A DNA stretch of 64,000 nt, from assembly GCA_028571685.1 (NCBI GenBank), contig CM053148.1, forward strand, positions 91,410,001 to 91,474,000, written 5' to 3'. Source of the DNA: Heterohyrax brucei. Its lineage: Eukaryota > Chordata > Mammalia > Hyracoidea > Procaviidae. The notes beneath the pieces were generated by a model. That model did not search any database, was not told where the DNA came from, and worked only from the letters and a program-made list of their open reading frames with translations. Positions 22,950 through 34,247 of this stretch are shown here, piece by piece. A program made the position numbers and the translations under genes. Within the stretch, counting starts at the first letter, position 1. Every line of letters begins with the position of its first letter.

Positions 22950-24641
22950 TAGTTGTGGTTACTTTTTTTCTGTTCTCATGTATTTTTTTATTGTTACAAT
23001 TGAATGAAAATGTACATTCCTACATAAATTTGCATGCCCACCTATATGCAGCTGCCACTGCTCTCCCTGCCAGGTGATAGCACACTCTTCTTATCTGCTC
23101 CATGCATGTCTTTTCCTCCCAACAACCTCTTATCCCCTCCTCTTCACCCACTCCCCTGCCTCCAGTAAGAGGTCAGCAGGATGACATCCTGTGGACGCAT
23201 AGAACCATAAAGCGCACACATGGCCTGGTCACTCTGAGTTGCCAAGTCAAATCCATTTCTGTCTGAAGAGTTGACCTCCATTATGATGTATGGACAGGGC
23301 AGCATCAGGGTCAGTGGCCATGCTCCCAGAGAAGCTGTGAGGCCCCCGGATCATCAATTGTGGTCTTTCAGTGGAGATCTCAGGGTGCAACCCTTTTTGT
23401 TCTTGTGTGGCCAGTGAGACTCAACTTTGTGAGGTCCATCGCGGCTGTCACTGGTAGTGGCCAGGCACCATCTGTTTCATCCAGTCACACAAGTAGATGT
23501 AGTCACCCACTCACGTCCGTCTGTCTTCTGTGTTCTCTTTCTCCCATGTTGTTTTAGTCCTTGGTGATCATATGTTCCTGCTGAGATGGGACCATTTGCT
23601 GTACCTTCAGATGGCAGCTTGGCAGCTTGTAAGACCCCAGACACCTCTCATCAACATGGGGTGCAAAGTGCTGTCTTAGCAAAACATTCTAGTTTTGCCA
23701 ATTAGCCTAGATTTCCCCTGAGAGCATGGTCCCTGGCCCACCACGCCAGCTATTCTGTCCTTGCAATACTGGGTTACAAACGGAGGAGTAATCATGTTAT
23801 ATTGAAGTCCAGTTAATATTGGTTGTCTTTCTAATGTGTGCTGTCACAGATTTCACGCAATCAAATTTCTGTCAACTATCTAAACCCTCCCCCCTTTGCC
23901 CTCCCTCCGTTCCCACCCTTGCAGCCATCAAAAAGTCTTTTCTTCTATGCATGAGTCTGGTTTTAAGTTCTTGTCATAGGGTTTCATACAATATTTGTCC
24001 TTTTGTTGTTGACTGCTTTCACTTAGCATAATGTCCTCCACTTGAAACCAGGTTATGACATGTTTCCTAAAATCATTGCTGTTCTTTATCATTGCATAGT
24101 GTTCCAATGAGTATACATACCATAATTTACTTATTCATTCCTCTGTTGTTGGGCATTTGGGTTGATTCCATCTTTTTGCTGTTGTGGACTGTGCTGAGAT
24201 AAACATTCATGTGATGTATCCGTTGGTGTGAATGGCCTGGATTCTGTAGGATATATTCCAAGCAGTGGATTTACTAGGTTAAATGGTATATGTACATCTG
24301 GCTTTTTAAAGAAGTGCCAGTATGCTTTTCAAAGAGGTTGCACCATTTTGCAATCTCACCAACAGTGCAGAAGAGTTCCAGTTTCTCCCCAGCCTCTCCA
24401 GCATTTGTTGTTTTGCATTTTTTGGATTATGGCCAACCTTGCTGGGGTGAAATGGTATCTCATTGTCATTTTGATTTGAATTTCTTCAATAACTAATGAT
24501 CATGAGCATGTCTGCATGTGTGTTTTGGCTGCCTGGATCTCCTCTTTAGAGAAGTGTCTGTTCATCCCCTTTGCCCATTGCTTAATTGGATTATTTATCT
24601 TTTTCTTATTGATATTTTATAGTTTAGTTGTGGTTACTTTT
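22950..24641 (-). mobile_element. 5'-truncated L1 with 17-bp target-site duplication
   Basis: The insertion (22967-24624, antisense) is bracketed by TAGTTGTGGTTACTTTT at 22950-22966 and again at 24625-24641, with no mismatch. It has a T-rich antisense A tail, the full ~1-kb lineage-specific 3' UTR, and the ORF2 C-terminus (about 24000-24624). It is 5'-truncated in ORF2. The clean duplication and modest decay suggest a fairly recent endonuclease-dependent insertion. Confidence 0.95.
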
Positions 24642-25103
24642 AATGCTCTGACTTGAATCTGGTTTTTCTTGTCTGGACTGGAATTGAGAACTTAAGACAG
24701 TTTGCATGGAAATTATGCATTCTTCCTAGTTCTCTTGGTCCAGGACCTCTTAGTAATTATTACAGTAGCCATCATATGCTGATGTGAAATATTTCATTTT
24801 TTTTCAGACTTCAAATACAGTTTCCCTAAATCTCAACTCACTAGGTAGAGTTTACTCAGTGGTTTCACTTCACCCAAATTCATTACTAGTGGTCCTTGGC
24901 AAATAAATCTTGCTTGAAATCATCACTCCTTTTGGAAATGCTTGAGTTGTGAAACAAGTTATCAAATGCCATAAGATGTAGTTTCTTCAAACCTGCAGTG
25001 GTTTAAAGTGTGTGGAATTTCAGAAATTCAGAGCACATAAACAATAAATTTTACTCTAAATTTTTTTATTTCCTTTTCTCTCTGTTCCTTTCTTTGTCGT
25101 ATG
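24642..25103. other. Unannotated stretch
   Basis: Nothing recognised. Confidence 0.5.
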
Positions 25104-25262
25104 GAAGCCGTGGTCACATGGTCATTAAGTGCTACTCCTGCTAACCAAAAGGTTGGCAGTTCAAATCTTCCAGGCTGTCCTTGGAAACTCTGTGCAGCAT
25201 GTTCTACTCTGTCGTACAGAGTCATTGTGAGTCCAAATTGACTTAATGGCAGTGGGTTTTGT
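25104..25262 (+). mobile_element. AfroSINE, sense
   Basis: From gaagccgtggtcacatggtc to ggcagtgggttttgtttta. The A box is degraded. Confidence 0.92.
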
Positions 25263-26467
25263 TTTACTTTGGGCTCTGTTAAAGAAAGACAACAGCCATA
25301 GAAAACAGACTCTTAGCACTGTGAACAAAATGCCAAAGTCTAGAAGGCATTCCACTATGGCCTTTTCACTACTTTACCAAAGAACATGTACAACTGGGTT
25401 CAACTGTAGCTTTATATTTGTGGATTCCTTTAAAAGGGAATCCCTGTAAAATCCCAGTCAATAGATGATGTTGTTAATTAAGGTGAAGAGACAATTACCA
25501 AATAAAGTGGCATTTGAAATGATACCTGAGTTGTTTAACATCAGAACGTAAATGTTTCTCCAGCTGCTGAAGTGTGTCCTAAGCCACCGTGGGCCTGCAA
25601 GTGTTTAACAAATTGCTATGCTTGAGCAATGCTGTCAAAAAGGACAGCCATGTCAGATGGAACTCTGCAGGCTTTCTGATTAATAGAAGTCGCTATATGA
25701 TGGAGTGACTTACAACCTTAATGTACAAATAATGAACCTGTATTAAAAGGAAGGGTGTCGTAAATCAAAATACTGTAGAGAAACCATAAACCTGTGGCAA
25801 CATAATGGCCACTAGGGCCAGAGCTATATTAATCTTAGGTGGTGCAGCAGGATTTCCATGGGAGAAACAATTAAATATATCCCATATGGAAGTGAATTAT
25901 GAGTGTGACTAAGGTTCTGGACTACCCATTTAAGTTAATGACAAGGTTTGTGTCAAGATACTTCCTAGTTCAAGTCTCCACTCAATCCTTCTTTAGCTCA
26001 GCTTCAGCAAAGATAAACATCAGCTAAAAAAATAAAAATAAAAGAGGAAAAATAATAGACTGATATTGAAAAGAAGCATAAGTTTCTCTCTTTTGCAGTA
26101 GTCTTCCCTCCATCTGTGTGCCTGCTCATTTTATTTGTCTTCCCTGATGCTGTTTGAATTCTGCTCATAGTTACCCACACTACTTTATTGCGTTTAGTGG
26201 TATGTCTAGCCCTTAAATTGATGCCTTTTGCTATGTTTTCCACATATTTCCCTGCTACCAATTGCATATTGGAAATGAACTGTCCATGTAACTTAACTCG
26301 TGGAAAGTAAAATATTTAGCACAGAGTGTCTTACTAAAGTATTTGAAAAACTTTTCCACTTACAATTTAATATAAGAGAAATAGAGTTTCATCACTGTGG
26401 CTTGGAATGTTGCAATTTTTAAGTATGATGAGTAAGACAGGTTCTAGCAGCATGGATTAAAAATAAA
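25263..26467. other. Unannotated stretch
   Basis: No gene or element recognised on either strand. Confidence 0.5.
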
Positions 26468-26622
26468 AAGCCACTGCTGTTGAGTTGGGTTTGATTCATA
26501 GCGACCCTAGAAGTCAGAGCAGAACTGGCCCATAGAGCTTCCAAATAGTGCCTGGCACATTTGAACTGCCGACTTTTTGTTTATCAGATTTAGCAGTTAA
26601 CCCACTAGCCACCAGGGGTTCC
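26468..26622 (-). mobile_element. AfroSINE, antisense (cluster member 1)
   Basis: Full antisense copy ending at ccactagccaccaggggttc. It is the first of three in the same orientation within 410 bp. Confidence 0.92.
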
Positions 26623-26697
26623 AGGGAGCAGCTGGTGAATTCAAACTGCTGACACTTTGGTTAGGAGCGAAGCTCTTAGCCACCTCCCTACCTTAGC
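26623..26697 (-). mobile_element. AfroSINE 5'-half fragment, antisense (cluster member 2)
   Basis: Partial copy (cagctggtgaattcaaactg to taggagcgaagctcttagcc) fused directly to member 1. Either a nested insertion or a local duplication would give this. Confidence 0.8.
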
Positions 26698-26718
26698 TAC
26701 AATAGGCAAGGAAAATCA

Positions 26719-26878
26719 AAAGCCAAACCCACTATCATCAAGCTGGGTCTGACGCACAGCGACCCTAGAGGTCAGAGTAGAACTGCCCGTTAGAGTTTCT
26801 GAAGAGCACCTGGTGGATTTGAACTGCTGACCTTTTGGTTAGCAGGTGTACCACTTAATCCACTAAGCCACCAGGGTA
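26719..26878 (-). mobile_element. AfroSINE, antisense (cluster member 3)
   Basis: Full-length copy from aaagccaaacccactatcat to ccactaagccaccagggt. Confidence 0.92.
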
Positions 26879-28154
26879 TGACAGGCAAAGAAGATTCTGT
26901 AAAATACACAGAAAATACAGATCTTAATGCAGACCAAGTGATAGTGGTGTCACGGACTATTATCCCCTAACAAACAAAATCAAATCAAAAGGTCAATATG
27001 TATGTATACCCACATATTCAATAAAACCTTATTTCTTACTGGTCTCTGTGGCAGTCTCAGCATAAAAGGGAAGAGAGAAGGATAAATAGGACATGGGTAC
27101 TGTGATACACTCGGTCTAATTTGAGGTAAGAACATAAAAGGTAAATTGTTAGACAATGTGCTTAATGTCCTAATTTAGTAGTTATGTTTTTGAAACATGT
27201 TTTTTGAAGACAGTTTGAAAAATTGAATGTCTTTCAGACTTCCAAGATATAAGACAGGGTGAAGATAAAGTACAAAACACGTTTTTGGAAATTTTAAAGT
27301 CTTCGCATGTGGTAATGATATAAATGTAGTCACTTTTTCCTTTAGATATAGTTTATAACCTGAAGAAGTAAACCTAGTTTTAAAGAACACAGAAACCAAA
27401 CAGTACTAAGTCAACTGCAGACATTTTTCAATTTTGACCTAATTGTGTACAGTCTGGAGAATTGGGGACCTCCAGTGATTCTATCGGCCAAACTCTAAAA
27501 TGATAGCTGCAGATTATTAACATAATGTTAAGCGAAAAGTCTTAAGTTACTCTTTGCTTATATTATTGTATACCAAGTTGTCTTAAAAATCCATTTGCTT
27601 TTGAGTCAACTTATATCAACTTTGGTTTCTAGTTGTTGAACATAGCGAAGGAGTATGCAAAGCACAGATGGATTGGAAACACTTGGAGAGTAGAATTTAG
27701 TGGCAAAAGCCAGATATGCCTTGTCATTTCTGGTGTGAGTCATTTCAGCGTTATACTTACAGGCATTTAGGAAGGTGTCTAAATCCAAAATATCCACCAG
27801 TATTTTGAGGCACACTGAAACCAGACAAAGCAGTTGTGGTGCTGCCATTATGTAAAAATTAAAGATGTTACGAGTGACAGTGTTAATAAATGTATTTTGT
27901 GTAAAACCATGGGGATGAAACAAATTGTTTCTATGTGAAAATGGGTATATCAGTTCTTCAGATTATTAGCCTGAGCTTTAGGTTCAGTACTTCTCTGCCA
28001 CAGAAGAGCCCCACTGACTGTATTTGTTTCCTGGACAAACAACAGGAACTGTTTGCCCAAAACAGTGGTTCAATTCAGGTTGTAACCTATCAAAAATTAC
28101 AGATCCCTGATCATTTTCATGCTAAACTCCTCATCAGAAGGACTGGGAGTTCTT
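26879..28154. other. Unannotated stretch
   Basis: No transposon recognised. A 105-codon frame on the minus strand (27606-27923) has no recognisable motif and biased AT-driven composition; it is not called as a gene. Confidence 0.45.
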
Positions 28155-28873
28155 GAAACACTTTGTAAGGAAGATCAAAGATGACAGATTTCAGTATGGC
28201 TCACATCTCAAAATCAAGAAAAAAAAATCTTCACAAATGGATCAATAAACAACAGCATGATAAATGGATAAAAGATTGCAGTTGTCAAGAATTTCATTTT
28301 ACTTGGATCTACAATCAGCACTCGTTGAAGCAGCAGTCAGAAAATCAAAAGATGTATTACGCTGGGAAAATCTACAAACGACCTCTTTAGAGTTTTGAAA
28401 AGCAAAGATGTCACTTTGAAGACTGAGGTGTGCCTGACCTAAGCCATGGTATTTTCAATCACATCATAGGCCTGGAAAAGCTGGGCAATGAATAAGCAAG
28501 ACAGAAGAAGAACTGATGCTTTTGTAGTGTGGTGCTGGAGAATATTGAATGGACCTCAGACTGCCAAAAGAACAAAGAGATTTGTCTTGGAGCAGGTACA
28601 CACAGAGTGCTCCTGAGTCAAGCATGGCCAGACTACTTCTTTACATTGGATATGTGGACAGGAGGGGTCAGTCCCTGGAGAAGGACATCATTTAGAGGGC
28701 CAGTGAAAAAGAGGAAGACCCTCAACTAGACGGTTTGACGTGGTGGCCAGCACAATGAGCTCCAGCTTAAGAACCATTGTGGGTGTGGTGCAAGACTTGG
28801 CAGTGTTTCGTTTTGTTGTATGTAGGGCACCTATGAGTTGGGATTGACTTGATGACATCTAACAACAATAATG
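28155..28873 (+). mobile_element. RTE 3' end, sense, 5'-truncated
   Basis: Runs from taaggaagatcaaagatgac through the C-terminal ORF to the 3' end (gttgggattgacttgatgac, then atctaacaacaataa). The AAC-type tail is kept. The ORF is broken by many stops. Confidence 0.92.
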
Positions 28874-29535
28874 CTAAAAACAAAGGTTAATTTATATGAG
28901 ACTTCTTAAGAAAAATGCTGGAATTATGTCTATATTATGTAAATCATGTTAAAATATTCTCCCAACATTTTATATAATACCCCATTTTAGGTAGATACCA
29001 GGCAATATCTAAATATGAAAGTAGAGTTAGAAGTCACTCCTTATTAAAAAAAAAAAAAAAAAAGTGATCTTCTTGAACTGAAACCCTTTTGTATATCACT
29101 AGATTAAAGTGTTAACTAATACACAGTGATTCAGTGGATAAGTGCATAATCTTTTGTCCAGCTATTCTTCTATTGTATATATAGATTGTTTTGAATTTTT
29201 CTCCTTTACTTAACAAAAATATGAAAATCTATTGAAAACACTCGAATAGGTTTGTAAAAATTACACTGCTCTGGTGTTTCCTGCTTTCTGTTCAATAGTT
29301 TATTCTACTTTCCCAGTCTTACTAAAAAGTCACCTCTACCTGCTGAATTTTTCTATATTCCCTAGCACTTGTGACATCAGTGGTTCAGTGACACAGCAAG
29401 CAAAGGGTAAGATTTAATTCTGAGTGTCACTTCCTCCTTATCGGGAAAAAAAAAAAAAATACTACTTCTTAGGGACTGTTGTTGTGAAGCAGAAATCATA
29501 ATGCAAAAAGATGATGAAATTTTCAAGTATGTGGA
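28874..29535. other. Unannotated stretch with poly-A runs
   Basis: Holds an A run at 29046-29063 and another at 29446-29459. The body of any retroposon attached to them was not recognised. Confidence 0.45.
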
Positions 29536-29745
29536 AACCCAAAACCCCAAATCCAAACCCACTGCCATTGAGTCAAGTCCAACTCATAGATACCCCAGAG
29601 GTCCTGAGTAAAACTGCTCCATAGACATTCCAAGGAGGGCCTGGCAGATTCAAACTGCCAACCTTTTGTTGTTGTTGTTTATTGATTTATTTTATTTAAT
29701 ATGACTGAGATTAGAAGACATAGCACTTAACCCACTATGCCAAGT
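29536..29745 (-). mobile_element. AfroSINE, antisense, split by a ~50-bp insert
   Basis: SINE text runs to ttcaaactgccaacctttt (about 29665), then ttgttgttgtttattgattt and following AT-rich text intervene. SINE text resumes at agaagacatagcacttaacc. The insert is T-rich and may be an L1 or RTE tail. Confidence 0.85.
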
Positions 29746-30235
29746 ATATGGAAGACTTTCAATAAATAACAATTAAAGGGATCGATTTGTTCTCCTAGAA
29801 GTTGCACTCTCTAGAAATAAAAGACTAAAATCAACCTAAAATAAATACATGTGTTGATTGATCACTGAATGCTAACTTACCTTACTGTGAACTAATAAGT
29901 AATTAACTGATATGACTAAAACTTTTTCCAATTTGGAAGGCTAATACTTCTTACAAATCAAGCAAAATGTATGAGTCTGTGTCCTCGATAATGGATAGAG
30001 GAAAGACATTTAAGTACTAATTGATATTCAAATAATATAATGATAAATCAATTATACAATATAACTTACTATGTCTTAGATCAATAATGCATTCTTAGCT
30101 AAATCTTTTATACAAGTAGTTATAGAAAACTTTCCCTTTGTTCATTAGTCAAAAATTATATCACCATAAGAAATAACATCTAAAACTTACCTATGATATG
30201 AAAAGAATACCATTAATGATACACTGTATATTGTA
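29746..30235. other. Unannotated AT-rich stretch
   Basis: Nothing recognised. Confidence 0.5.
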
Positions 30236-30297
30236 CTGAACTGCTGACCTTTTGATTAGCAAACATAGCATTTAACCACTGCGCCACCATGGTTTTC
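30236..30297 (-). mobile_element. AfroSINE 5'-half fragment, antisense
   Basis: ctgaactgctgaccttttga to cactgcgccaccatggtttt; only the tRNA-like head remains. Confidence 0.85.
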
Positions 30298-30653
30298 ATT
30301 TCTTAGACCCCAGTCGATAATAATTTGTCATAAGAACATGATCGAATATTACAGAAGAGGTTCTAGTTAAGACTTAATCCATAGTGGCAATGTAGCTCCA
30401 CTTTAGGATTCACTATTAACACAACAACAAAAAGCCCATGGGCATGTAAAAGGATAAAGCAGTTCTGGAATACGTCCACACTTACTGCTAAAATACATAC
30501 ACACATACCACCTGTCATGGATTGAATTATGTCCCTCCAAAAATATGTGTAGCCATGTGGCTGGGCCATGATTCCCAGTGTCTTGTGACTGTCCTCCATT
30601 TTGTGGTTTTCCTATGCTGTATGTTAAAGGATTAGGGTGGGACTGTCAATCCC

Positions 30654-30660
30654 TTTATAA
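30654..30660 (+). promoter_or_regulatory. TATA-like box of the solo LTR
   Basis: TTTATAA lies in the first third of the LTR. It is placed as expected for an LTR promoter, about 300 bases before the polyadenylation signal. Activity is unknown. Confidence 0.4.
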
Positions 30661-30960
30661 GATCACTTTCCTGCTCCACTGTAAAGGGAGTTTCCCTGGA
30701 GTACGGCTTGCCCTACCCTTAATCATTTTGTCCTGCAAAAGATGAAAGAGAAGCAGGCAGAGAATTGGGAACCATGTACCATCAAGAAAGCAACACGGGG
30801 AGAAGAGCACGTCCTTCAGACCTGAGGTTCATGTGCCAAGATGCTCCCTGGACAAAGACTGATGCAATACTGGACTTTCCTCCAGAGTTGACAAGGGGGA
30901 AAGCCTTCCCCTGGAGCGGACACCCTGAGTATGGACTTGTAGCCTACCAGACTGTGTAAG

Positions 30961-30966
30961 AATAAA
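30961..30966 (+). promoter_or_regulatory. Polyadenylation signal of the solo LTR
   Basis: AATAAA, 66 bases before the end of the LTR, in the context typical of MaLR LTR ends (agactgtgtaagaataaacc). Confidence 0.65.
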
Positions 30967-31032
30967 CCTTCCTTTGTTAAAGCCACCCACTCTGTGGTAT
31001 TTCTGTTAGAGCAGCCCTAGCTGACTAAAACA

Positions 31033-31474
31033 CCACCCTACAACTTTCTGTTTATGTAACTCTACATAAAGGATTCAAAAATTGCAATATGCAGATATAT
31101 GTAACTGGTTAATAGGTGCTACTATTCAGGCTTACTGTCCTACTTATTCATAATGATTATTGCTCAGTATTGTTGAGAAAGTGTGTAAAAATACATGCTG
31201 ATATCTAATTTAGGTCATTTTGCTGTAAAGTAACAGGAAAAAAAGGATGATGAAAAGAGGAGAGAGTAATCACTGTTTAACTTCCATTTTCCAAAGTGAT
31301 GACTTTTTGATACATTAAACTTTCATGAATGCTATTAGTCCTTGCCAGTAACTATAGTGACATTAAGTTGAATCGATCAATTTTGGTACTTCTTGATATT
31401 TTTAATATGATTTATTTCTTGCAAAGCAAAATAAACTTTCCATAATCAACTATTTGATCAATTTTTAAATACTA
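31033..31474. other. Unannotated stretch
   Basis: Nothing recognised beyond the LTR target duplication at 31033-31037. Confidence 0.5.
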
Positions 31475-31485
31475 TAGATTAATTG

Positions 31486-31655
31486 GGAACACTGGTGGAG
31501 TAGTAGGTTAAGTGCCACCCCTGCTAACCAAAGGGTCGGCAGTTCAAATGTGCCAGGTGCTCCTTGGGAAGTCTAGGGGGTGACGCTCCTCCAACCTCTA
31601 CGGTCACTATGAGTCAGACCAGACTCGACGGCCGTGGGTTTAGTTTTTGGTTTGT
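31486..31655 (+). mobile_element. AfroSINE, sense, with 11-bp target-site duplication
   Basis: TAGATTAATTG occurs at 31475-31485 and again at 31656-31666, directly bracketing the SINE. The copy runs from ggaacactggtggagtagta to gtgggtttagtttttggttt. This duplication is direct evidence of LINE-type target-primed insertion. Confidence 0.95.
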
Positions 31656-31666
31656 TAGATTAATTG

Positions 31667-31982
31667 CAACAGAGGAAATTGTGGTCTCTTTACCTTCTTT
31701 TTTTATTCATATGGAAACAGAATTTCATTAAGTGTTAGAAAATATATTTGAATCCTACAATTAGATATGCCAGTTAGAATATTTCAGGGTGTGGAATAAG
31801 TTACCACAGAATCACCCTTAGAAATGAGTATTTTTGTGTGACTGCATATTTAAAACTGATGATTCCATACAGGAAACAGACAAAATCGCTGAAAACATAG
31901 ACACCCAGAAAAATAAATAGTAACCAGAAAACAAAAAGAAGAAATTAAAAAGCCAAATAAATTTTAGCTGTGAATCTATACC
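31667..31982. other. Unannotated stretch
   Basis: Nothing recognised. Confidence 0.5.
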
Positions 31983-32137
31983 AAAGCTCACAGCCATCAA
32001 CTCAATTCTGCCTCATAGCAAACCTGTAAGGCTGAGTAGAGCGGCCATACGTTTTTGCACGGGACACCTGGGGGATTCGAACTGCCGTGCTTTGGGTTGG
32101 GAGCCAGAGTGCTCAGTCACTGCCCACCATGTTTTCC
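31983..32137 (-). mobile_element. AfroSINE, antisense, diverged
   Basis: From aaagctcacagccatcaact to actgcccaccatgttttcc. Confidence 0.85.
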
Positions 32138-33687
32138 TTTTCAAGGACCCCAAATAAATTCTGTATTATTTAGTAATGGTTTGGCTTCACTAGAAATGTC
32201 ACAGCTCCTTAGCTGTCGATCATTTTTGGTCTCCTGCATTTGTTTGTTTGCGAGGATGTGAGAATTCTTTTAGTAGCATTTTATTTGGCTTGTTGGTTTA
32301 TTCTTTTAATACCACTTGCCTGTTTTGTAGGCATCACTGTTGTGCCTGCTGCTTTACCATATTTCATGCAGAAAATTGCAGGTGGCAGAAGCGTAAGCAC
32401 TTAGAAAATAAGATGAAACAAAAACCATGGCATAGGATCAGGTGCCTTTTGGGTTTCTCTAGAATATGTATTGCAGTGAATGCTGTAATGTATGTAATGC
32501 AGAATTCTCCTAGTGACAGCCTGCAAAATCAGGCATTCCTAAACTGGGTGCTGTGTCAGTGTATCCAAATATTTCCTGTGTCAAGTATGTTGTTGAAAGT
32601 GACACCATCACAGACTTCTGTAAGTGACTTTGATTGATGGCATAGCTGAATAAATAGAATAAGGAAGAATGTAGCATTTCATGTGTAGTAACTTATCACC
32701 AACCTGCTTTAAAATTTTAGTAAAATTCATCACTTTACTTCATAGTGATTTTAGTGTTTTTTTAAAAATTGAAGAGACAACCTATTATTATTTCACTGTT
32801 TTCCTTCTAAGTGGGTAGATGCCATAAACTACAAATTGATGTATTCTTATATAGCTTTGATTGTCAGCATTAATCTACTTAAACAAGTAAAGTTCTTCAT
32901 TAAAATAAACACGGAAAGATGTAACTAACTTTTATTGTGGTTTTCATGCATATCATAAAGAGTTTTATCCTGAAACTATTCTATTTAAATACTCAAATAT
33001 TTTTCCCAATAACTCTTACCAGAGTTCAGTAATTTAAGTCCACATGACTTTGTACAAATTTTATCCCATTTCCCCTCTAACAAGTACTTAGAATTTCGTA
33101 CCTAATCTATGTGTTCTTTTTTAAATTTGAGTAATTAATGACACAAACCAAAATACTCAGAAGACATTGAAGTAAGTTTTGAAATCATTTTGATTGGTAT
33201 GCACTTCCTCAGTTTCCTTCTTTGTGAATGTATTTGCTCTCTGCCTTAATACTAATGAAATTGTGTTTACGAAGGCATTTGGTGTCCTTTAAGCTCAAAG
33301 GTGCTATGCAAATAAAATATTTTATTATCGTTACTATGCACCTTTCATGTGTACATAACTCAAGTGAAAGTCAGCAAAGGTTAAATGCCTTTGAGGTCTG
33401 TTCAGTCAGAATTCATTGATATTAATCATGATAGAACAGAAACTGTTGTATTAAAAGACTGTAGACTGTGTGTGTGTGTGTCTGTAACTATGGCACTTAA
33501 AATACCTGTTTGGAAAGATCATCTGCATTAAAGGACAATATGACATATTTAGTAAAATATGCTGTGAAAGTCCACATTTTATACTAATAAACAAGGTAGA
33601 ATTCCTTCAGTTGGAACGTACAAACAAAAGAGGCAAACTGGTATTGTGTAGTGGAGTACTTTCTGTTATCTAGCGTTACTTTGTATA
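32138..33687. other. Unannotated stretch with a 129-codon frame
   Basis: No transposon recognised. The 32248-32637 frame is described separately. A short TG run lies at 33466-33482. Confidence 0.45.
32248..32637 (+). other. 129-codon open frame with splice-like sites, unproven
   Basis: The longest open frame outside recognised repeats. It is Cys-rich near the start (FCRHHCCACC) and has no family motif I recognise. Within it, a pyrimidine-rich tract ends in tgttttgtag at 32330, and gtaagc follows at 32393. A 62-bp exon-like piece thus overlaps it; a different frame of that piece is also open (ITVVPAALPYFMQKIAGG). There is no start context, partner exon or codon-use support. Probably chance. 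Confidence 0.2.
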
Positions 33688-34247
33688 CGAGGTATGGAAA
33701 TTCAGTTCATGAACTCATCCCAGAAAAAGGGCTACAGACCACACTGCTGAACAATCACCACAGTCACCTTATAAGTGGTCCCCTTGGGAAGGTGTGCACT
33801 GATGCCAGTGCCTAGTCCACCCGTCAGAGCAAATTTAGAACTCTTTTCCTGGAATGGCCATTAGAGCTGTCAACATATTACCCTTGATGTGCTGAATGTC
33901 ATCAAAATGTGATACTTTCAATATTTCCTTTATCTTTGGGTAAAGAAAAAAGTCACTGGGGGTCAGATCAGGTGACTAGGGAAGGTGCTCCAATACATTT
34001 GTTTGTTTACTAGCTAAAAATTCCCTCACAGACAACTAGACAGTTAAGACTGTGCACTTTCCACCATGCCACAGTGCACAATGGCCATTCCAGAAAGAGT
34101 TCTGAAATTGTTCTGAAGGATAGACTAGGTGCTGGCATCAAGTGCATAGCTTCCCAAGGTGCGTATTTTGAAGGTGACCCTGGTGATGTTCAGCAGTGAG
34201 GTATGTAGCACTTACAGCAATTAAATTTGCCAACTTGTCACACCTCA
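33688..34247. mobile_element. Foldback mariner-derived element, copy 4
   Basis: 560 bp, same orientation as copy 1. TA (33686-33687) precedes it; TG (mutated TA) follows. Left arm about 33688-33862 and right arm about 34085-34247 are inverted copies, ending near ctggaatggccatt. The transposase tail is antisense at about 33905-34025. An internal terminal-repeat-like piece lies at about 34040-34085. Confidence 0.88.

Larger units (their letters stand above)
30513..31032 (+). mobile_element. Solo LTR, MaLR-like, with 5-bp duplication
   Basis: 520 bp, starting TG (tgtcatggattgaattatgt) and ending CA (gctgactaaaaca). It is bracketed by CCACC at 30508-30512 and 31033-31037. A 5-bp duplication and TG...CA ends fit an ERV-type LTR. 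The start and end wording resembles ERVL-MaLR LTRs, so this is most likely a member of that old, non-coding group or a lineage-specific relative. No internal region or second LTR adjoins it, so it is a solo LTR left by recombination. Confidence 0.88.

Noticed and set aside
27606-27923. 105-codon minus-strand open frame in repeat-free sequence
   Set aside because: No motif, no start or splice context, and this length is expected by chance in 64 kb of AT-rich DNA.
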